Below are positions 1-59,424 of a DNA stretch of 64,000 bases, one piece after another (position 1 is the stretch's first letter; each line of letters opens with the position of its first letter). The stretch is from Amoebidium appalachense (Eukaryota; Ichthyosporea). A model generated the notes under the pieces. That model was not told the DNA's origin. It saw only the letters and a list, made by a program, of their open reading frames with translations, and searched no databases. Location: NCBI GenBank assembly GCA_963693365.1, contig CAVNZM010000007.1:1550001-1614000 (forward strand), in the 5' to 3' direction. The translations under genes were made by a program, and so were the position numbers.

Positions 1-579
1 CGGGGGTGGACGGCGGGGTGTACACAAATTATGTATGAACGAGAACTTCATTCCATGTTGAATACACAAGATCTAGATCACAATTCACCACCTATAGCTA
101 TTAGTAAAAAAAACAACCAAGGCACACATTACAGGCTTGGTCATCGCTATGCCTTATTTGATTATATTATGTGGTAAAAATTTAGTTTCAGCTATTAATC
201 AGCTGGCGCAGTCATGGTAGTTACAACTATTATTCATGGTGTTCTGGTCTAATGATGACGTCGCAGGCTCGCAGCGAACGACACTTTTAACCTACTCTAG
301 GTTTGACAAAAAAACCAATAGGAAAAGTTTTTGGGCTTTTTGGAACGTTGCGTCATTTTTGTGTGATGGCGAAGTGCACGCCGCGCGGCACTTCGAAGGC
401 CACAATTTTTTCTTTGGCGCCGCGCTGCACGCAGGCAGAAACAGAAAACAGACTGGTATCTTAAAGTTCTTTACAGCAATATGGTACAAGTAAGGGTGGA
501 GCAAGACTGTTAACGCTGCAACTTTGGGATACTTGCGCACTTTTTGCCTTGATGTCGTGCGATTCACAGGGCGACTCCT
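1..579. other. Upstream non-coding region, no gene recognised
   Basis: Open frames on either strand here have no recognisable domain and no splice-supported continuation. The sequence is of ordinary complexity, unlike most of the window, and probably holds distal promoter sequence of the fasciclin gene. Confidence 0.5.
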
Positions 580-636
580 ATTGGATAGCCGGAACCCTAT
601 TGATTGGCTGACATCGTCTCCCGAAGGGTATATAAA
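580..636 (+). promoter_or_regulatory. Core promoter of the fasciclin gene: two ATTGG boxes and a TATA box
   Basis: TATATAAA lies at 629-636, about 80 bases before the start codon at 715. Two ATTGG motifs (inverted CCAAT boxes) lie at about 580-584 and 603-607. Spacing fits a classic TATA/CCAAT promoter with a start site near 660. The motifs are seen; promoter activity is inferred. Confidence 0.6.
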
Positions 637-714
637 CTCTGCCTGCGCCACCACAACACACATCACACCTCGCGATCTACACGTCGAGTCTTGTGAGATA
701 TCTGTAAAGCGAAC

Positions 715-1903
715 ATGTTGAAATCGTTCCTTGTCGCCGCCCTCTGTGTGGCCACAACCTCTGCTCTGTCCATTGTTGAAATTGCAACTGCGAAGGATGC
801 ACCCTTCGTTTCTCTCGTCACCCGAGCTCCTGACGCAAGCCAACTTGACTGGAACGCTTACCGGGAAGGGGCCGTTCACTGTGTTTGCCCCCACCGACGA
901 TGCATTCAAGAAAATCAAGGCAATTCCTCCCCCCGACACTGTGAAGAAGATTCTGCTGTCGCACGTGGTTGCTGCAACCGTCAAGGCGGCGAACCTCAAG
1001 GACGGGCAGAACATTACAACCCTGTCAGGTGCAAAGGTGAATTAACGATGAGGCCCCCCCCCTCCCCCCTCTCCCCCCCCCCCCCTCCCCCCTCCCCCCC
1101 CCCCCCCCCCCAAATTCCCGTGCAACCCCTCCCCCCCCCCCCTCCCCCCGCCACACACACACACATGAACACAACTAACTCGGAGTCTCCCCCTCCCTTC
1201 CTATACACACACGCGCATATATGCCGTATTACTCCCATCATGTTCTCCTGTACATGTCCCTCTCGTTACCCTCCACTGTAACCAATGCAACGTTATAGTA
1301 TTTCTTTAGTTCATCCCGCTTCACCTCACATAGGCTATCGCCTAGATCTTCTAATTGGCTCTGCCTAAATATTCGATGCATGTGTCGTTGGTTTTGCTTG
1401 GCAACCCATTCATTTTTTTACACGGGATGCACATATGCATCAGTACTCTGGCATTTCTACATGCGTGTGCGCGTCTTCTTATAAAGAACTAACACAACCA
1501 CCCCTGCAGGTCCCCGTATCCATCAAAAACGGTACGGTCCGCATTGGTGGCTCCAAGATTACCAAGGCTGACGTAATTGCCGACAATGATGTCATTCACA
1601 TCATCGACGCAGAGACTGTGATTGTTCCCAAGGAGGTTCTCCCTGCCAACAATCCTAATACTACTATGCCCAAGCCCAACAACACTACTACGGTAACCAG
1701 TAAGCCTAAGCCTACCCTTAACCCTGCTACTGTTGTGGATATTGCTGTAGGCAACAAAGATTTCAGCACTCTTGTCGATTTGGTCACCAAGGCTGGCCTG
1801 GCTGGTGCTCTTGCCGACATGCACAAGCACTACACTGTGTTTGCCCCCACCAATGCTGCATTCAAGGAGCTGAAAGCCATGCCCGAGGGGGTACGTTGCC
1901 CCG

Positions 1904-1951
<48 letters not shown>

Positions 1952-3098
1952 TTCCCCCAGCCCAGCTTTCCCCCTCCCCCGTCCCCCTCCTCCCAAAAAA
2001 AAAAAAAAAAGAAAAAAAACACAACGTTTTTTCACGTTTTGTTTTAAATTTGTGTCTAAGAAGTTCACGGACCTGTGCTAATTCACTGAGGCTGTAGAAA
2101 CGGGCATTTGCTGACAATGCGCATGCGTAGGAATCATACTACTCCTAAGAAGGTATCTTTCTTGTCGCCAGTAAATATCATTCCCATCGAGTGTCCCCCC
2201 CCCCCCCCCCCCCCCTTCCCCTCCCCCCCCCCCCCCCCCTCCGGCCTCTCCCCTCCCCCGCTTTGCTCCTCTCGGAGATATAGAACGGTACAGAAATTAA
2301 GTTAAACACTGTGTTCCACACAGGATGCCCTCAAGAGCGTGCTGCTCTACCACGTGGCTGAAGGGTTGAAAAACCTGAGGGGGGACGGCCAGAAGATCAC
2401 CACCCTTAACAGTCAGAGGGTGCGTGTTGTTCCACGTGTTGTTCCACTTGTTGTTCCACTTGTTGTTCCACGTGTTGTTCCACGTGTTGTTCCACTCCAA
2501 GTTCGGGTTGTCTTGCGATTCACTGTGTTCGGAAGATGCTTGACTCCGTGCATGTAGAGTGGGAAACGTGTTAATGACTCGATGCTCCACCTTAATCAAC
2601 CACCTCCTAAATAATAAGTGCTCTGAGAATGAAGAAACGAAGGGAAACAGTCGCATCACTCTAATTCTATCGGTGGTTCGTAGTGATGTCCGTTGTTGAC
2701 AGAGCTTAGTATTCACCCAATCTTTCATCCACACACACCCTCGGAGTCCCCTCAACTCCTCTCCCCTGACCTTTCCTGCTACCTTCAATAGTCGGTGACC
2801 ATTTCGCTGGAAAATACTAATACCACCTAATGAGTCTTATCCCGGAAATAATACCACCTAATGAGTCTTAGTAACCCCGGATAATACCACCTAATGAGTC
2901 TTATGTACCCCGGATATAGTACCACCTAATGAGTCTTACCCCGGATATAATACCACCTTCTTACGCATTTACTGTGTGCAGATGTCGATTTCAGGCACCC
3001 CCGGGAAGTTTAAGGTCAACAATGCCACCGTGGTGGGCATGGCAAAGGCCCGCAACGGTTACGTCTACATCATCGACAAGGTGCTCCTGCCCAAGTAA
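715..3098 (+). CDS. Secreted two-domain fasciclin (FAS1) protein, exon 1 frame-broken
   Basis: Four exons: 715-1036, 1510-1890, 2324-2419 and 2982-3098 (TAA), all GT-AG with phase-0 introns, giving about 304 residues. The N terminus MLKSFLVAALCVATTSA is a typical signal peptide. Two FAS1 domains follow. The first has the H1 motif TVFAPTDDAF and ends with VIHIIDAETVIVP. After a Thr/Asn/Pro/Lys linker the second has TVFAPTNAAF and ends with YVYIIDKVLLPK. FAS1 domains are extracellular adhesion modules, so a wall or matrix adhesion role is inferred. Exon 1 changes frame once: the signal peptide frame runs to Val-Thr at 817-822, then the FAS1 frame resumes at GAG 824, so base 823 in a CCC run is surplus. 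An assembly indel is likelier than a true pseudogene, since everything else is intact. Introns 1 and 2 hold long C-tracts just after the donor. Confidence 0.92.
2427..2499. repeat. 12-bp tandem repeat at the start of fasciclin intron 3
   Basis: About six copies of GTTGTTCCACKT follow the 5' splice site (GTGCGT at 2420) directly. Copies alternate between CACGTG and CACTTG cores. Confidence 0.9.
2815..2960. repeat. 31-35 bp tandem repeat, five copies, fasciclin intron 3
   Basis: The unit contains TACCACCTAATGAGTCTTA and a CCCCGGATA spacer. Copies begin near 2821, 2852, 2885, 2920 and 2951. The last is truncated 25 bases before the acceptor of exon 4. Confidence 0.9.
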
Positions 3099-3379
3099 AA
3101 ATAGACCGGTGCCATAAATAGACTCGGATTATATCTGTGAATATACCTCAGCAGTACATACTAATAGGCTCACGAGATTATGATCAGGTGTATGAGCTGG
3201 TGGCTAGGGGCTCCAAATGTTCCGGCCTGGCTGTATTCCCCTAGTAGGAAATGATTTAGAAAGCTTACTCTGTAAGTGTTTTAGTTTTTAGGTTAGGTTA
3301 CGCCTGTACATTAACTACACCGGCCACGCTATATTACATAGTACTGGCGTGGCCAACTATTCAATAGTAACTGGCCACA

Positions 3380-3385
3380 AATAAA
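3380..3385 (+). terminator. Candidate polyadenylation signal of the fasciclin gene
   Basis: AATAAA lies about 280 bases past the stop codon and ahead of the C-rich block at 3450. This is a hexamer match only. Confidence 0.4.
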
Positions 3386-4362
3386 GCTAGCATACTGGAA
3401 ACAGGTGCAAAATCACTTGAGTATTATTGTTTCTGCCCCCCTTGCCCTCGTCCCCCCCCCCCCCCCCCCCTCCCCCCTCGGCCCGACCCCCGGACCCTCC
3501 CGTTCCCGGATCTTTGTGGATGACTCCCCCCCCCCCCCCCCCCCCTCCCCACCTCTCCCACCCCTCCCACCCCCCCCCCCCCTCCCCCCCCCCCCCCCCC
3601 CCCGGGCCCTTAAGGACGGGCTCGAATCATAATCATGATCTATCATGCAAAGGAATCGTTGCTTATTATGCCTGAGTGTCTTGTGTTGCCACTTCATCTC
3701 GAATAATATGTTCTTCAAACTCTGTATGCAACATTACAACGCATATTCATACAGTTTACCATGGAAAAGACCCTTCACATCATCACCCCTATCATCGAGT
3801 CCACTTCCCATTTTTTCCGTGCAACTACAGTATCCCCCCCCCCTCCCCCTTTGCTGCCTGCCCTCCCGTTCTCGAGCACCCCTTCCACTGTCTGTCCTGT
3901 CCACCTCCATGGCCAGGCCTTATATATTCGCTGTGCTGATTATAGAGTAGCACGCCCAAAATAGGAACTGATTATCACGCATCAGTTAGAGCCATGCCAG
4001 TCGAGGTAGGTACAAGATCCCAGACCCCCCCTCCCCCCCCCCCCCCCCCAACCCCCCCCCCCCCCCCCCCCCCCCGAAGCCTCGGGGGAAAAAAAAAAGA
4101 AAAGAAGGTAGACGAAAGAATGAAAAGCGCAAATATTAATGCCTGACAGAAAGCAAGCAGACACGTGAAACAAAATTAAGAGCAAAGCACCCTGAAGAAA
4201 TGGCACGCATCTCGCGCGTGCGCGCGTGCGCACGCACGCGCACACACACACACAAACACACACACACAGTTATCTGCTTGCAGTCACTGCGTCATGTGCC
4301 CTCACATAGCATGATGGTCGATGTAACAATAAAGACTTCATCAACGGACCAATATTCATAGA
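3386..4362. other. Gene-free interval with C-rich tracts
   Basis: C-rich tracts occupy about 3450-3603 and 4024-4075, with a GC/CA-alternating stretch at 4212-4267. Open frames here are only proline/serine low complexity. No gene is recognised. Confidence 0.6.
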
Positions 4363-4560
4363 CTAATAGTAACTAATAAATTAAAGAAATCTTAACCCCG
4401 ATCATAATTACATAGCCGATTTTTTACACACCTTATTTGGCAGGTGGTTAAATTCAGCGTGCGGATAACTAACAAGCTAATAAAATCTTAACCCCAATCA
4501 TAAACACATAGCAATTTTTTACACGCCTTATTTGGCAGGTGGTTAAATTCGGCTTGCGGA
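4363..4560. repeat. 95-bp tandem duplication
   Basis: Two diverged copies share AAATCTTAACCCC, a CATAG core and CTTATTTGGCAGGTGGTTAA. They start near 4388 and 4483. No coding potential. Confidence 0.85.
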
Positions 4561-4680
4561 CCGCCAGCCCAAAAATGCCATTATCATCACTCACATCGGT
4601 ACCGTGACGTGTTGTACACACACCGTGCCGGGCAATGCATGCACGTGCGCCACTTGGCACACTTCAAGTACGTGCACATT

Positions 4681-4828
4681 AAAGGGGGCACAGCCTTTTA
4701 GGGACCCGGGCCGGGTCAGACCCGAAAGAAAATTACCCCTTATGATTGGTTAGATGCGCCTCAATCAGCATTTTGGCCTGACCCGGAAGTGACCATAAAT
4801 TCAAGACGGCCTAAACGAAACACCCTTT
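4681..4828 (-). mobile_element. Short inverted-repeat element, copy 1 (MITE-like)
   Basis: The 148-bp block begins AAAGGGGG and ends CCCTTT, flanked TT/AA. It has CCTTTTAGGGACCCGGGCC at one end and GGCCTAAACGAAACACCC at the other, with the family core of GACCCGG/CCGGGTC motifs. It is inverted relative to the copies at 15944, 38727 and 47689. It encodes nothing, as expected of a non-autonomous element. Confidence 0.65.
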
Positions 4829-4984
4829 AAATTTTGCACAACGCACATGCATAGCCCTCCTGTCCCAACATTTGTGCGCACATCATCCGTACCTTTACCT
4901 GAACCCCAAAACCACACTCAAGCAGGTATAGCAAGGATGGATGTTCATGCCGATGATGGCGTATCTATATGTATTTTTGGGGGG

Positions 4985-6190
4985 GGGTCTATCATCTGCA
5001 TTAGAGCTCCGAGGGGGTATATCACGTGCACTAGGGGGGGAGGGTTCTATCACGATCACGTGCAGTAGGGGGGGGGGGGGGGTTATCACGTGCAGTAGGG
5101 GAGGGGGTTCTATCACGTGCAGTAGGGGCGGGGGGGGGGGGGGGGGGGAGGGGGGAGGCTAGGAAGCGGCAAACTGTTGAGGGGCCGCTGGGGGGGGGGG
5201 GGGGGGGATGAGGAAGAAAATATTTTTTTATATAATGACTTTATTGATATGCTCGTCAAAGTATAGGCAATCGAGATATCACAGTGAAGAAGAAACACAA
5301 AAACCCCCTACTCTCGGACATGGAGGATATAATGACTTAAATAATCATTCACCCTAGAAAACTCGTGAAACATACGGTGATTCAATAAATAATCATGATC
5401 AATAGACATAACATCAGGAAAATATCGAGGGTAGGGACGAGGTGGGGAACTAAAATATTATGCACGAGGTAGGGACAGGCTTTTTTCCACACGAGGGGTA
5501 CTGGGGAAACGTGCATTAGGGTGGGGGGAGGGGAAGGGGGGAGGGGGGTAGGCATGCAAACGGCAATCTGTGGAGGCGGGAGGGAGAAGCTAAAGTGAGT
5601 TAGGGGGAATAATATTGAGAGGCGGGGGGCCCGGTAGGGACTATACACGAGGTGGGGACAGATTTGTTTTTACGCAGGGGGTGATGGGGGGACGTATATG
5701 AAGAGGGGGGGGGAAGGGGGGGGGGGGGGGGGGAGGCATGAAAGCGGCATTTTTAGGGTTAAGGGGGCGGGGAGGGGGGGACGGGGGGGGGGGAGGGGGG
5801 GGGAAGCAAAGGGAGGGTGGGGAGGGAATTAGGGGAAATGATATTATTGAGGGGTGGGGCCGGGTGGGGAACTACATATATAGGAGGTAGCTATAGAGAC
5901 AGACTGATTTTTGCACGGGGGGTGATGGGGGGACGCGCATTAAGGGGGGGGGGGAGGGGGGGGGGGGGATGGCATGAAAGCGGCAATCTGTTAAGGACAT
6001 GAGGGGGGGAGGGTCGAGGGGGAGAGGGGGCGGATGGAGGGGGAGAGAGGGGTCTATTCCGTGCATGAGGGGGTTATGTAGCACGTGCAACTGGAAAGAA
6101 CCCATCACTGATTTCAAACGTGCATTACAAAGGGTCGATTATATTATGTGCAATATTAAAGGGGGTCGATGACGTGCAATATTGGTGCCT
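4985..6190. repeat. Degenerate G-rich array with CACGTG cores
   Basis: Units of about 30 bp at 4985-5130 carry TATCACGTGCAGTAGGGG. Beyond them, larger units of roughly 200-230 bp recur at about 5140, 5440, 5640 and 5870. Each combines a G-run, GGCATGAAAGCGGCAATCTG, a GGGTGATGGGGGGACG segment and a CGTGCATTAAGGGG-like segment. The array lies between the 3' ends of the fasciclin and virilizer genes. No coding sequence. Confidence 0.7.
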
Positions 6191-6871
6191 TGCAATCAAT
6201 GATATTTGAAGGCTAAAACAAAAATCAAGCACCTTTAATTTATAAAAACATAGAAATTATAGCAAAGCAATCCTACAGGTTCCTGGGATATTGCACATGC
6301 ACACACACACACACACACGATAGCAAAACACAAAGATAACAGAGATTTCAGGAATCACGTATCCAACATCTGGCTTGGCACTGCCAAACTTGGAACACCA
6401 CCGTGTATGGAGTTACTTGGAATACAAACTGAATATATACACAAATACAAAAATCGAAATCCTTTTTACTGAATTTTAACTCGCTTTGCACTCATCACAG
6501 CAGAAACCAGTTCTGCGGCAATCCATCCAGTGACTAGCATGAATTTACATAGAACTCACATTCACAAAAGAAGGGTGCGCAAATCAACACTCTTATTCCC
6601 AAACGTGCAGCCGTTACCAAACATTCATACGCACAAAGTTCACAACTCTACTACAAATCGTAAATCATTCAAGCTTTTTCTCGCTGACAACCCGACAGCT
6701 TCAAACCCAGTTCAAAGCACACCTGAGAATTTCGAACCCCCCCCTCTCCCCCCCCCCCCCCACCCACACACAAAAAAAAAACAAAAAAAAACAAAAAAAA
6801 GAGAAAAAAAGGACTCTGCTTGATAATAATCTGCCTCATGAATATATACTTTGTACCCCGTAACACATTAT

Positions 6872-6910
<39 letters not shown>

Positions 6911-6948
6911 GGGGCGACGTTTCTACAAATATACCACTGAAAAAATGA
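6191..6948. other. 3' flank of the virilizer-like gene
   Basis: Ordinary AT-containing sequence, then a C-run near 6736-6765, an A-rich stretch and a second C-run at 6872-6908. It probably contains the virilizer-like 3' UTR (minus strand). No other gene is seen. Confidence 0.5.
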
Positions 6949-33291
<26,343 letters not shown>

Positions 33292-34489
33292 GATGCTGTA
33301 GCCACGAGGGCTTACTGTGTGACCTCTAAACTAATAACTAGAACATGGTTTTACTCTCTACAAACGCGTTGATTGGGTCAGATGTTCCCTACAACCCCTT
33401 TGAGTCGGCTACATTCGGCCTGAGGTGATAACTTAGGCTGTCCATCACTTTCGGGGCACTGAACATACATTGGGGTTTAGTCTAAAACACAAGACGTAAT
33501 CGCGCAACTTGTTCAGTTTATCTGCGGCAATGCTGTTTTAAAATGACGTATTTTGTCTGTAGACTTGAGATTACGTATTCCCTCTTCCAGTTGTAGCCTA
33601 TCATAGCTAGGAGGTTGAACCGTGAAGAAAAAACAACGAACAATGGTCTTCTAGCTAGAATGCGCTGTTTTATAAGCATGTGTATTTAAATCCCTAAGCG
33701 TATATGAAACCAAGGTTGTGCTCAGCCATATATGCAAGCATAACATTAAGCATTCGAAAGCAGGAGGGCAGTTATTTTATTTGTGTTCTACCTTTCCTAC
33801 AGTAAGTGTGCTTGCGAGGTGCTTTATCTAATTAGTGGATAACCCCTTGCCAAGACTACAAACCTCTTTAGCTCGGTCATACATTCGTGATTGGGTAAGT
33901 AAACGCACCTGAAAAATGTGAGCGTTGTGTTGTAGTTTTACCTAGCCAATCAAGTTGCGTCTAAGCTACACCTATTCTTTCCTTGGTTAACTCCCTCCCC
34001 CTGTGTGGTGCTGAAAACCACTACATCTATGCTTCGATGAAGGCTTGAGTCTAGGATGAGCTAATTTCAATATCTAAGTAGTGTTATTAAAGCTTAGTAT
34101 TTTTGTCATCCGAGCCGGCTGAGATTTAAACAGAACATAACCTTGTGACTCCTAATAGACCTAGACACAGGGGCCGGATATGGTGTCGATGGATGGGATT
34201 AGGGTAGGGAAGATGAATTTAGAATAGAGTGAGGTAAATGTTGAAGACATAAAATATACAACGCAGCGAGTTAGCTGTTAGGGGGGGGAGGGGGGGGAGG
34301 AAGGGAGGGGGGAGAACAACAGGGAGATGACACACAGCCCACACACATACAAAAGTACCCTCTCCAACTCATCAGAGGACAGATGCCAACACAAAAAGGA
34401 GAGAGCGCATGCCAACAAAGTACCCTCGTCGAATAAAGCACTTACCCAAATAATTGCAGGTTAAGTAGCAGGTGTACGCTCGCAGCAAC
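33292..34489. promoter_or_regulatory. Divergent intergenic region between the virilizer-like gene and VPS41
   Basis: The two genes run head to head, start codons at 33291 (-) and 34490 (+). The 1.2 kb between is the longest stretch of ordinary complexity in the first half of the window. Only one short G-rich patch (about 34280-34312) interrupts it. A CCAAT motif lies near 33945. I see no confident TATA box, so a shared bidirectional promoter is inferred from geometry. Confidence 0.6.
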
Positions 34490-52643
<18,154 letters not shown>

Positions 52644-53117
52644 AAAAAAAAAATAGCCTGAACAGCATGTATTGAGGTTTGTGTTAGAGATAATCTTTTT
52701 CAAACCTGTTGGTTATTTTGTTGACGTTTTAATTAATTATAAAGTGGGATAGGTGGGGCTAGAGTAACAGGCTTTTGGGCTTTGCTTGATTTGGTGTGAC
52801 GGAACAGCGTGTTACATGTAGCTGTATGTCGTTTTGTTCAACTTGGGCGAGGTATTCAATATAGTGACGGGGTGTGAAGTTTAGATTTGATCGTGGTCTT
52901 CAAGATGTTATCAACATGAAAAGCTTTGGCGTGTCAAACGTGTTAGTGTTCAGTGTTACAAATATATTATACTAACCCTGCAGTACTGCGAGTATGCATG
53001 TAAATTATTGTCTTGGCATCCTTATGAATGAAAGTAGTGAAGGTATTGCATGTAACAGACACTCATACAGGCACGATTTATCCTTACGGTCAAACTTTGT
53101 TTGCTCTATTTGCTCTT

Positions 53118-53145
53118 GATTGTATCTTTATATAAAGATACAATC
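53118..53145. repeat. 28-bp perfect palindrome
   Basis: GATTGTATCTTTAT is followed immediately by its exact reverse complement, with no loop. Confidence 0.95.
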
Positions 53146-53224
53146 ATTCCTTTTGTTAGTTCTTCTTGCTCGTTCATGATGGGCGGGTGGGCCGGGCGGG
53201 TGGGCGGCGTAGGGGCAAGGGGGT

Positions 53225-53500
53225 GAGGGGGGGGCTGTGTTTGAATTATACAATTGAACTTAGTATATCTGCTCGAATCTATCACGAAATAAAGAAAGTT
53301 ATACCTCACCCCTTGACCCGAACTGTGGTTCAACAGTGTATAACACGGCCGGGGGGGAGGGGGGGGCAGGCCGGCTCTGTATTTGAAATGTAAAATGAAC
53401 TGAGTATTCCCGCTCCAATCTATCGATATCACGACATAAAGAAAGATACACCTCACCCCTTGGCCCAAACCCTGGTTTTGTATAACACATACGGGGGCCA
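53225..53500. repeat. Roughly 140-bp diverged tandem duplication
   Basis: Both copies carry TGTATTTGAA-like, AATCTATC, AAATAAAGAAAG-like, TACACCTCACCCCTTG and GTATAACAC segments in order, each near G-rich sequence. Confidence 0.85.
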
Positions 53501-55231
53501 AATGATTTCTTGGCCCCACCCAACCGATACCGGATGGTGACGCCAACATGGTATTGCTAACCTTCGGGCGTACTGAGCATGCATGTGCTGCTCTTCTCTG
53601 CGTCATGCGATTGAAGCCGGTGCCGGCATCCCATTGTTTCTGGCCTACACAAGCAAGTGTATGTGTTGCTCTGATGTTTCCATTCTGACTTAGTTAATAT
53701 AAAGACGGTCACCCGTTGTGTGTGTGTCTGTTTGTTTTGTGTGTGAATTCCTGTGACTCCCGAGTGTGCCCAAGAGTGTAAGCCCGAGTGGGCATCTGAA
53801 ACGGTTAGGATTAAGGCCCACGGTGATGATGTGAAAGAATGAAGCGATGTCTCCTTCATTCCTTCGATTTTGGGCGGAAGCATCGGTTTGGCTGGCAACA
53901 TCTTGCACCTTCAACATCAACAACGATGACACGAGGATTTTTGGTCTAATTCGAGACCTCCATTATGAATGGGCCAGCTTCTAGAAGTTAGCTTACGAAA
54001 GGAAGCAGTTCCAGGTCACAGAGTGACGCCCATATTTAAAGAAAGCCGCTGTGTCAAGTGTGATGCAGCCACGGTTCCTTGATGCTAGCATTCAGATTAC
54101 AGGTCGATACAGCACAAATGAAGCGAGCATAGTATATACAAAGCCCGTCATTATCCTCAGAAGCTATGAGTTGCAAAAACATCATGTGAGTCCTGAATCT
54201 TTGTGGACACAAGGCCTACGTGACCAACTGCTGCTACCCGTGACCTACAAGAGCTTCTGTTAGCGTTGCACGAACAAACAGCAACATCAGCAACACAACA
54301 GCTTGATAAACAACGTGTTGCATGCTCGTTCAGCTTTAGTTTTCATTTCATTCACTGTTGAAGAAAAACGTGAAGGCGTGAGCCGGAAGAAAAATGAACC
54401 CATTGCATGTTGACCGGGCGGATCTTTTGCATGGGCCTGCACGTCCCGCACGTTGGCTAAAACTGTTCAGCACGAGAGCGATGCAAGATCTTGAATGTGA
54501 TATGGTTGTAAATGAAGTGTGTTTTCAATCATCAAGCATAATAACGATTAAGCGTTAGCAATTTTTTTGTTTTATAATATCTTTTTAATGGTGAATAAAT
54601 CCAATTTTTTATGTTTGTATTCACCTGTCAACGACTTTTCTTTTAAGCAAAGTCAGTAAGCTCCTCAAGAGTTTGCCCTACCTCTACTGTTTACATTCCA
54701 TAGGCTACCAAACGCCAATCATCTGGAAGTGCTGAACTGTATTTGAGTTTTGATTGGTCGTACGCCTACCATGTGGTGTTTGTCCAACATAATCCGGCGA
54801 TGCTTTCTTTTTTTTAGCCGTACATGATTGGATAACTTATAATGCTTGAAGTCAAAAAGACCTTTAGTATTGTGCATTTACAGTCATTACATATGCAGTA
54901 GGCCGGTAGATACTTCTATTGGGTTTTTGTAGAACCTGCCTATTCCGATAAAATGTTTTTAGAAGCAGGTCGATAAATGCCTATGTTCTCACTGCTATTT
55001 ATGAACTCTGTCTATGAAAAGTTTTAAACAATTTCTATTCGATTAAAGTCATGCAGTCGATTAAACCCACGCAACTTCAGTATCCAATCATCTTCCCCAA
55101 AGCCAAGGAAATCTGCAAGGCCACATGGACAAGGCGAGCTCTCCCAGCGGCGGAACAAAAACACGACGCACTCGTTTGTGCCTATCAGTTTTCCCTCTTT
55201 CTCCTTCCCAGTTACCTTGAAAACTAGGAAA

Positions 55232-58509
<3,278 letters not shown>

Positions 58510-59393
58510 GCTATTCCCTTACCCCTTTTCATCACCACCTAGTGTGTTGTGTACCGCATGACTCTTTTTACTTTGTTTTCCCCTAACCTATGAGCATGTG
58601 TGAACATAGTGGGGTATGGAGTAGTGTTGTAGACACAAAACTGTGTATTTATAAAGCTGCCTGTGTCCTTTTAGGTGCACGCAGTGTGTGAGCGATGGCA
58701 TATGTTCCTTTTGTAGTTTCCGGTGACGAATGTATGACGAGACGTTAACGTCTCCCTTGCTAAGATGAAGATACACGGGGAGCATAAGCTAACCCCCCCG
58801 GGCGGGCCTTTATTTGGGCCTAAATTTGTATGCATAGGTGTGTTGCTGTTAGTCGGCTGCCCCCCGTGGGGTGCGCTCACTTGTCGCCCATTAAACTGTT
58901 GCTCTTGGCACGATGTGTTGTGCTGGGTCTTCACTCATACGTACCACATGTGCAATGCTTCGTTAACCCCCCGCACACACACACACACACACACACACAC
59001 GGACTCGGTGTGTAGTGCTCCAGTAGTTTTCCTGCACTACCCTCCCCTCCATGTGATGCTGTAATGATATATTTGCCTCCCGAGTCTCTCTCTCTCTCCC
59101 CCTTCCCCCCCCCCAACACACATAACACACATCCAACACACCATCCACTGTTACCATTACTACGCATGCACGGTGCCCAGGGTAACACACCCCCACACAA
59201 ACACAAAGCCTCACAACCCCAATACCGCACGTTACTCCGCACTTGCTCTTCCCATCTTTTGAGTGCTCCTCTCCTTCCATCCGCTCCACACCGTTTTCCC
59301 TTCGCGGCAGTTGCCCTCCTCCCCACCATACACATGCACACTAATTGGAGTTAGATGAGCCATGTTCTCGATCCGTTCTCCGTGTAGCCGCCA

Positions 59394-59424
<31 letters not shown>

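Larger units (their letters stand above)
52644..55231. other. Intergenic region between VPS41 and the adenosylhomocysteinase gene
   Basis: Mostly ordinary AT-containing sequence with the palindrome at 53118 and the duplication at 53225. Short open frames (for example near 54063-54263) show no domain and no splice partners. It contains the VPS41 3' UTR and the adenosylhomocysteinase promoter, whose core elements I could not identify. Confidence 0.6.

Noticed and set aside
292-1014. 240-codon minus-strand frame over fasciclin exon 1 and its promoter
   Set aside because: Antisense of the FAS1 exon, running across the TATA region; no recognisable domain.
2427-2960. Possible CRISPR-like array
   Set aside because: Repeats are directly tandem without unique spacers, lie in a spliceosomal intron of a eukaryotic gene, and no cas genes are present.
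54051-54263. Possible 70-codon gene in the VPS41-adenosylhomocysteinase spacer
   Set aside because: It begins at GTG, has no domain or codon bias like the neighbours, and no splice partners.
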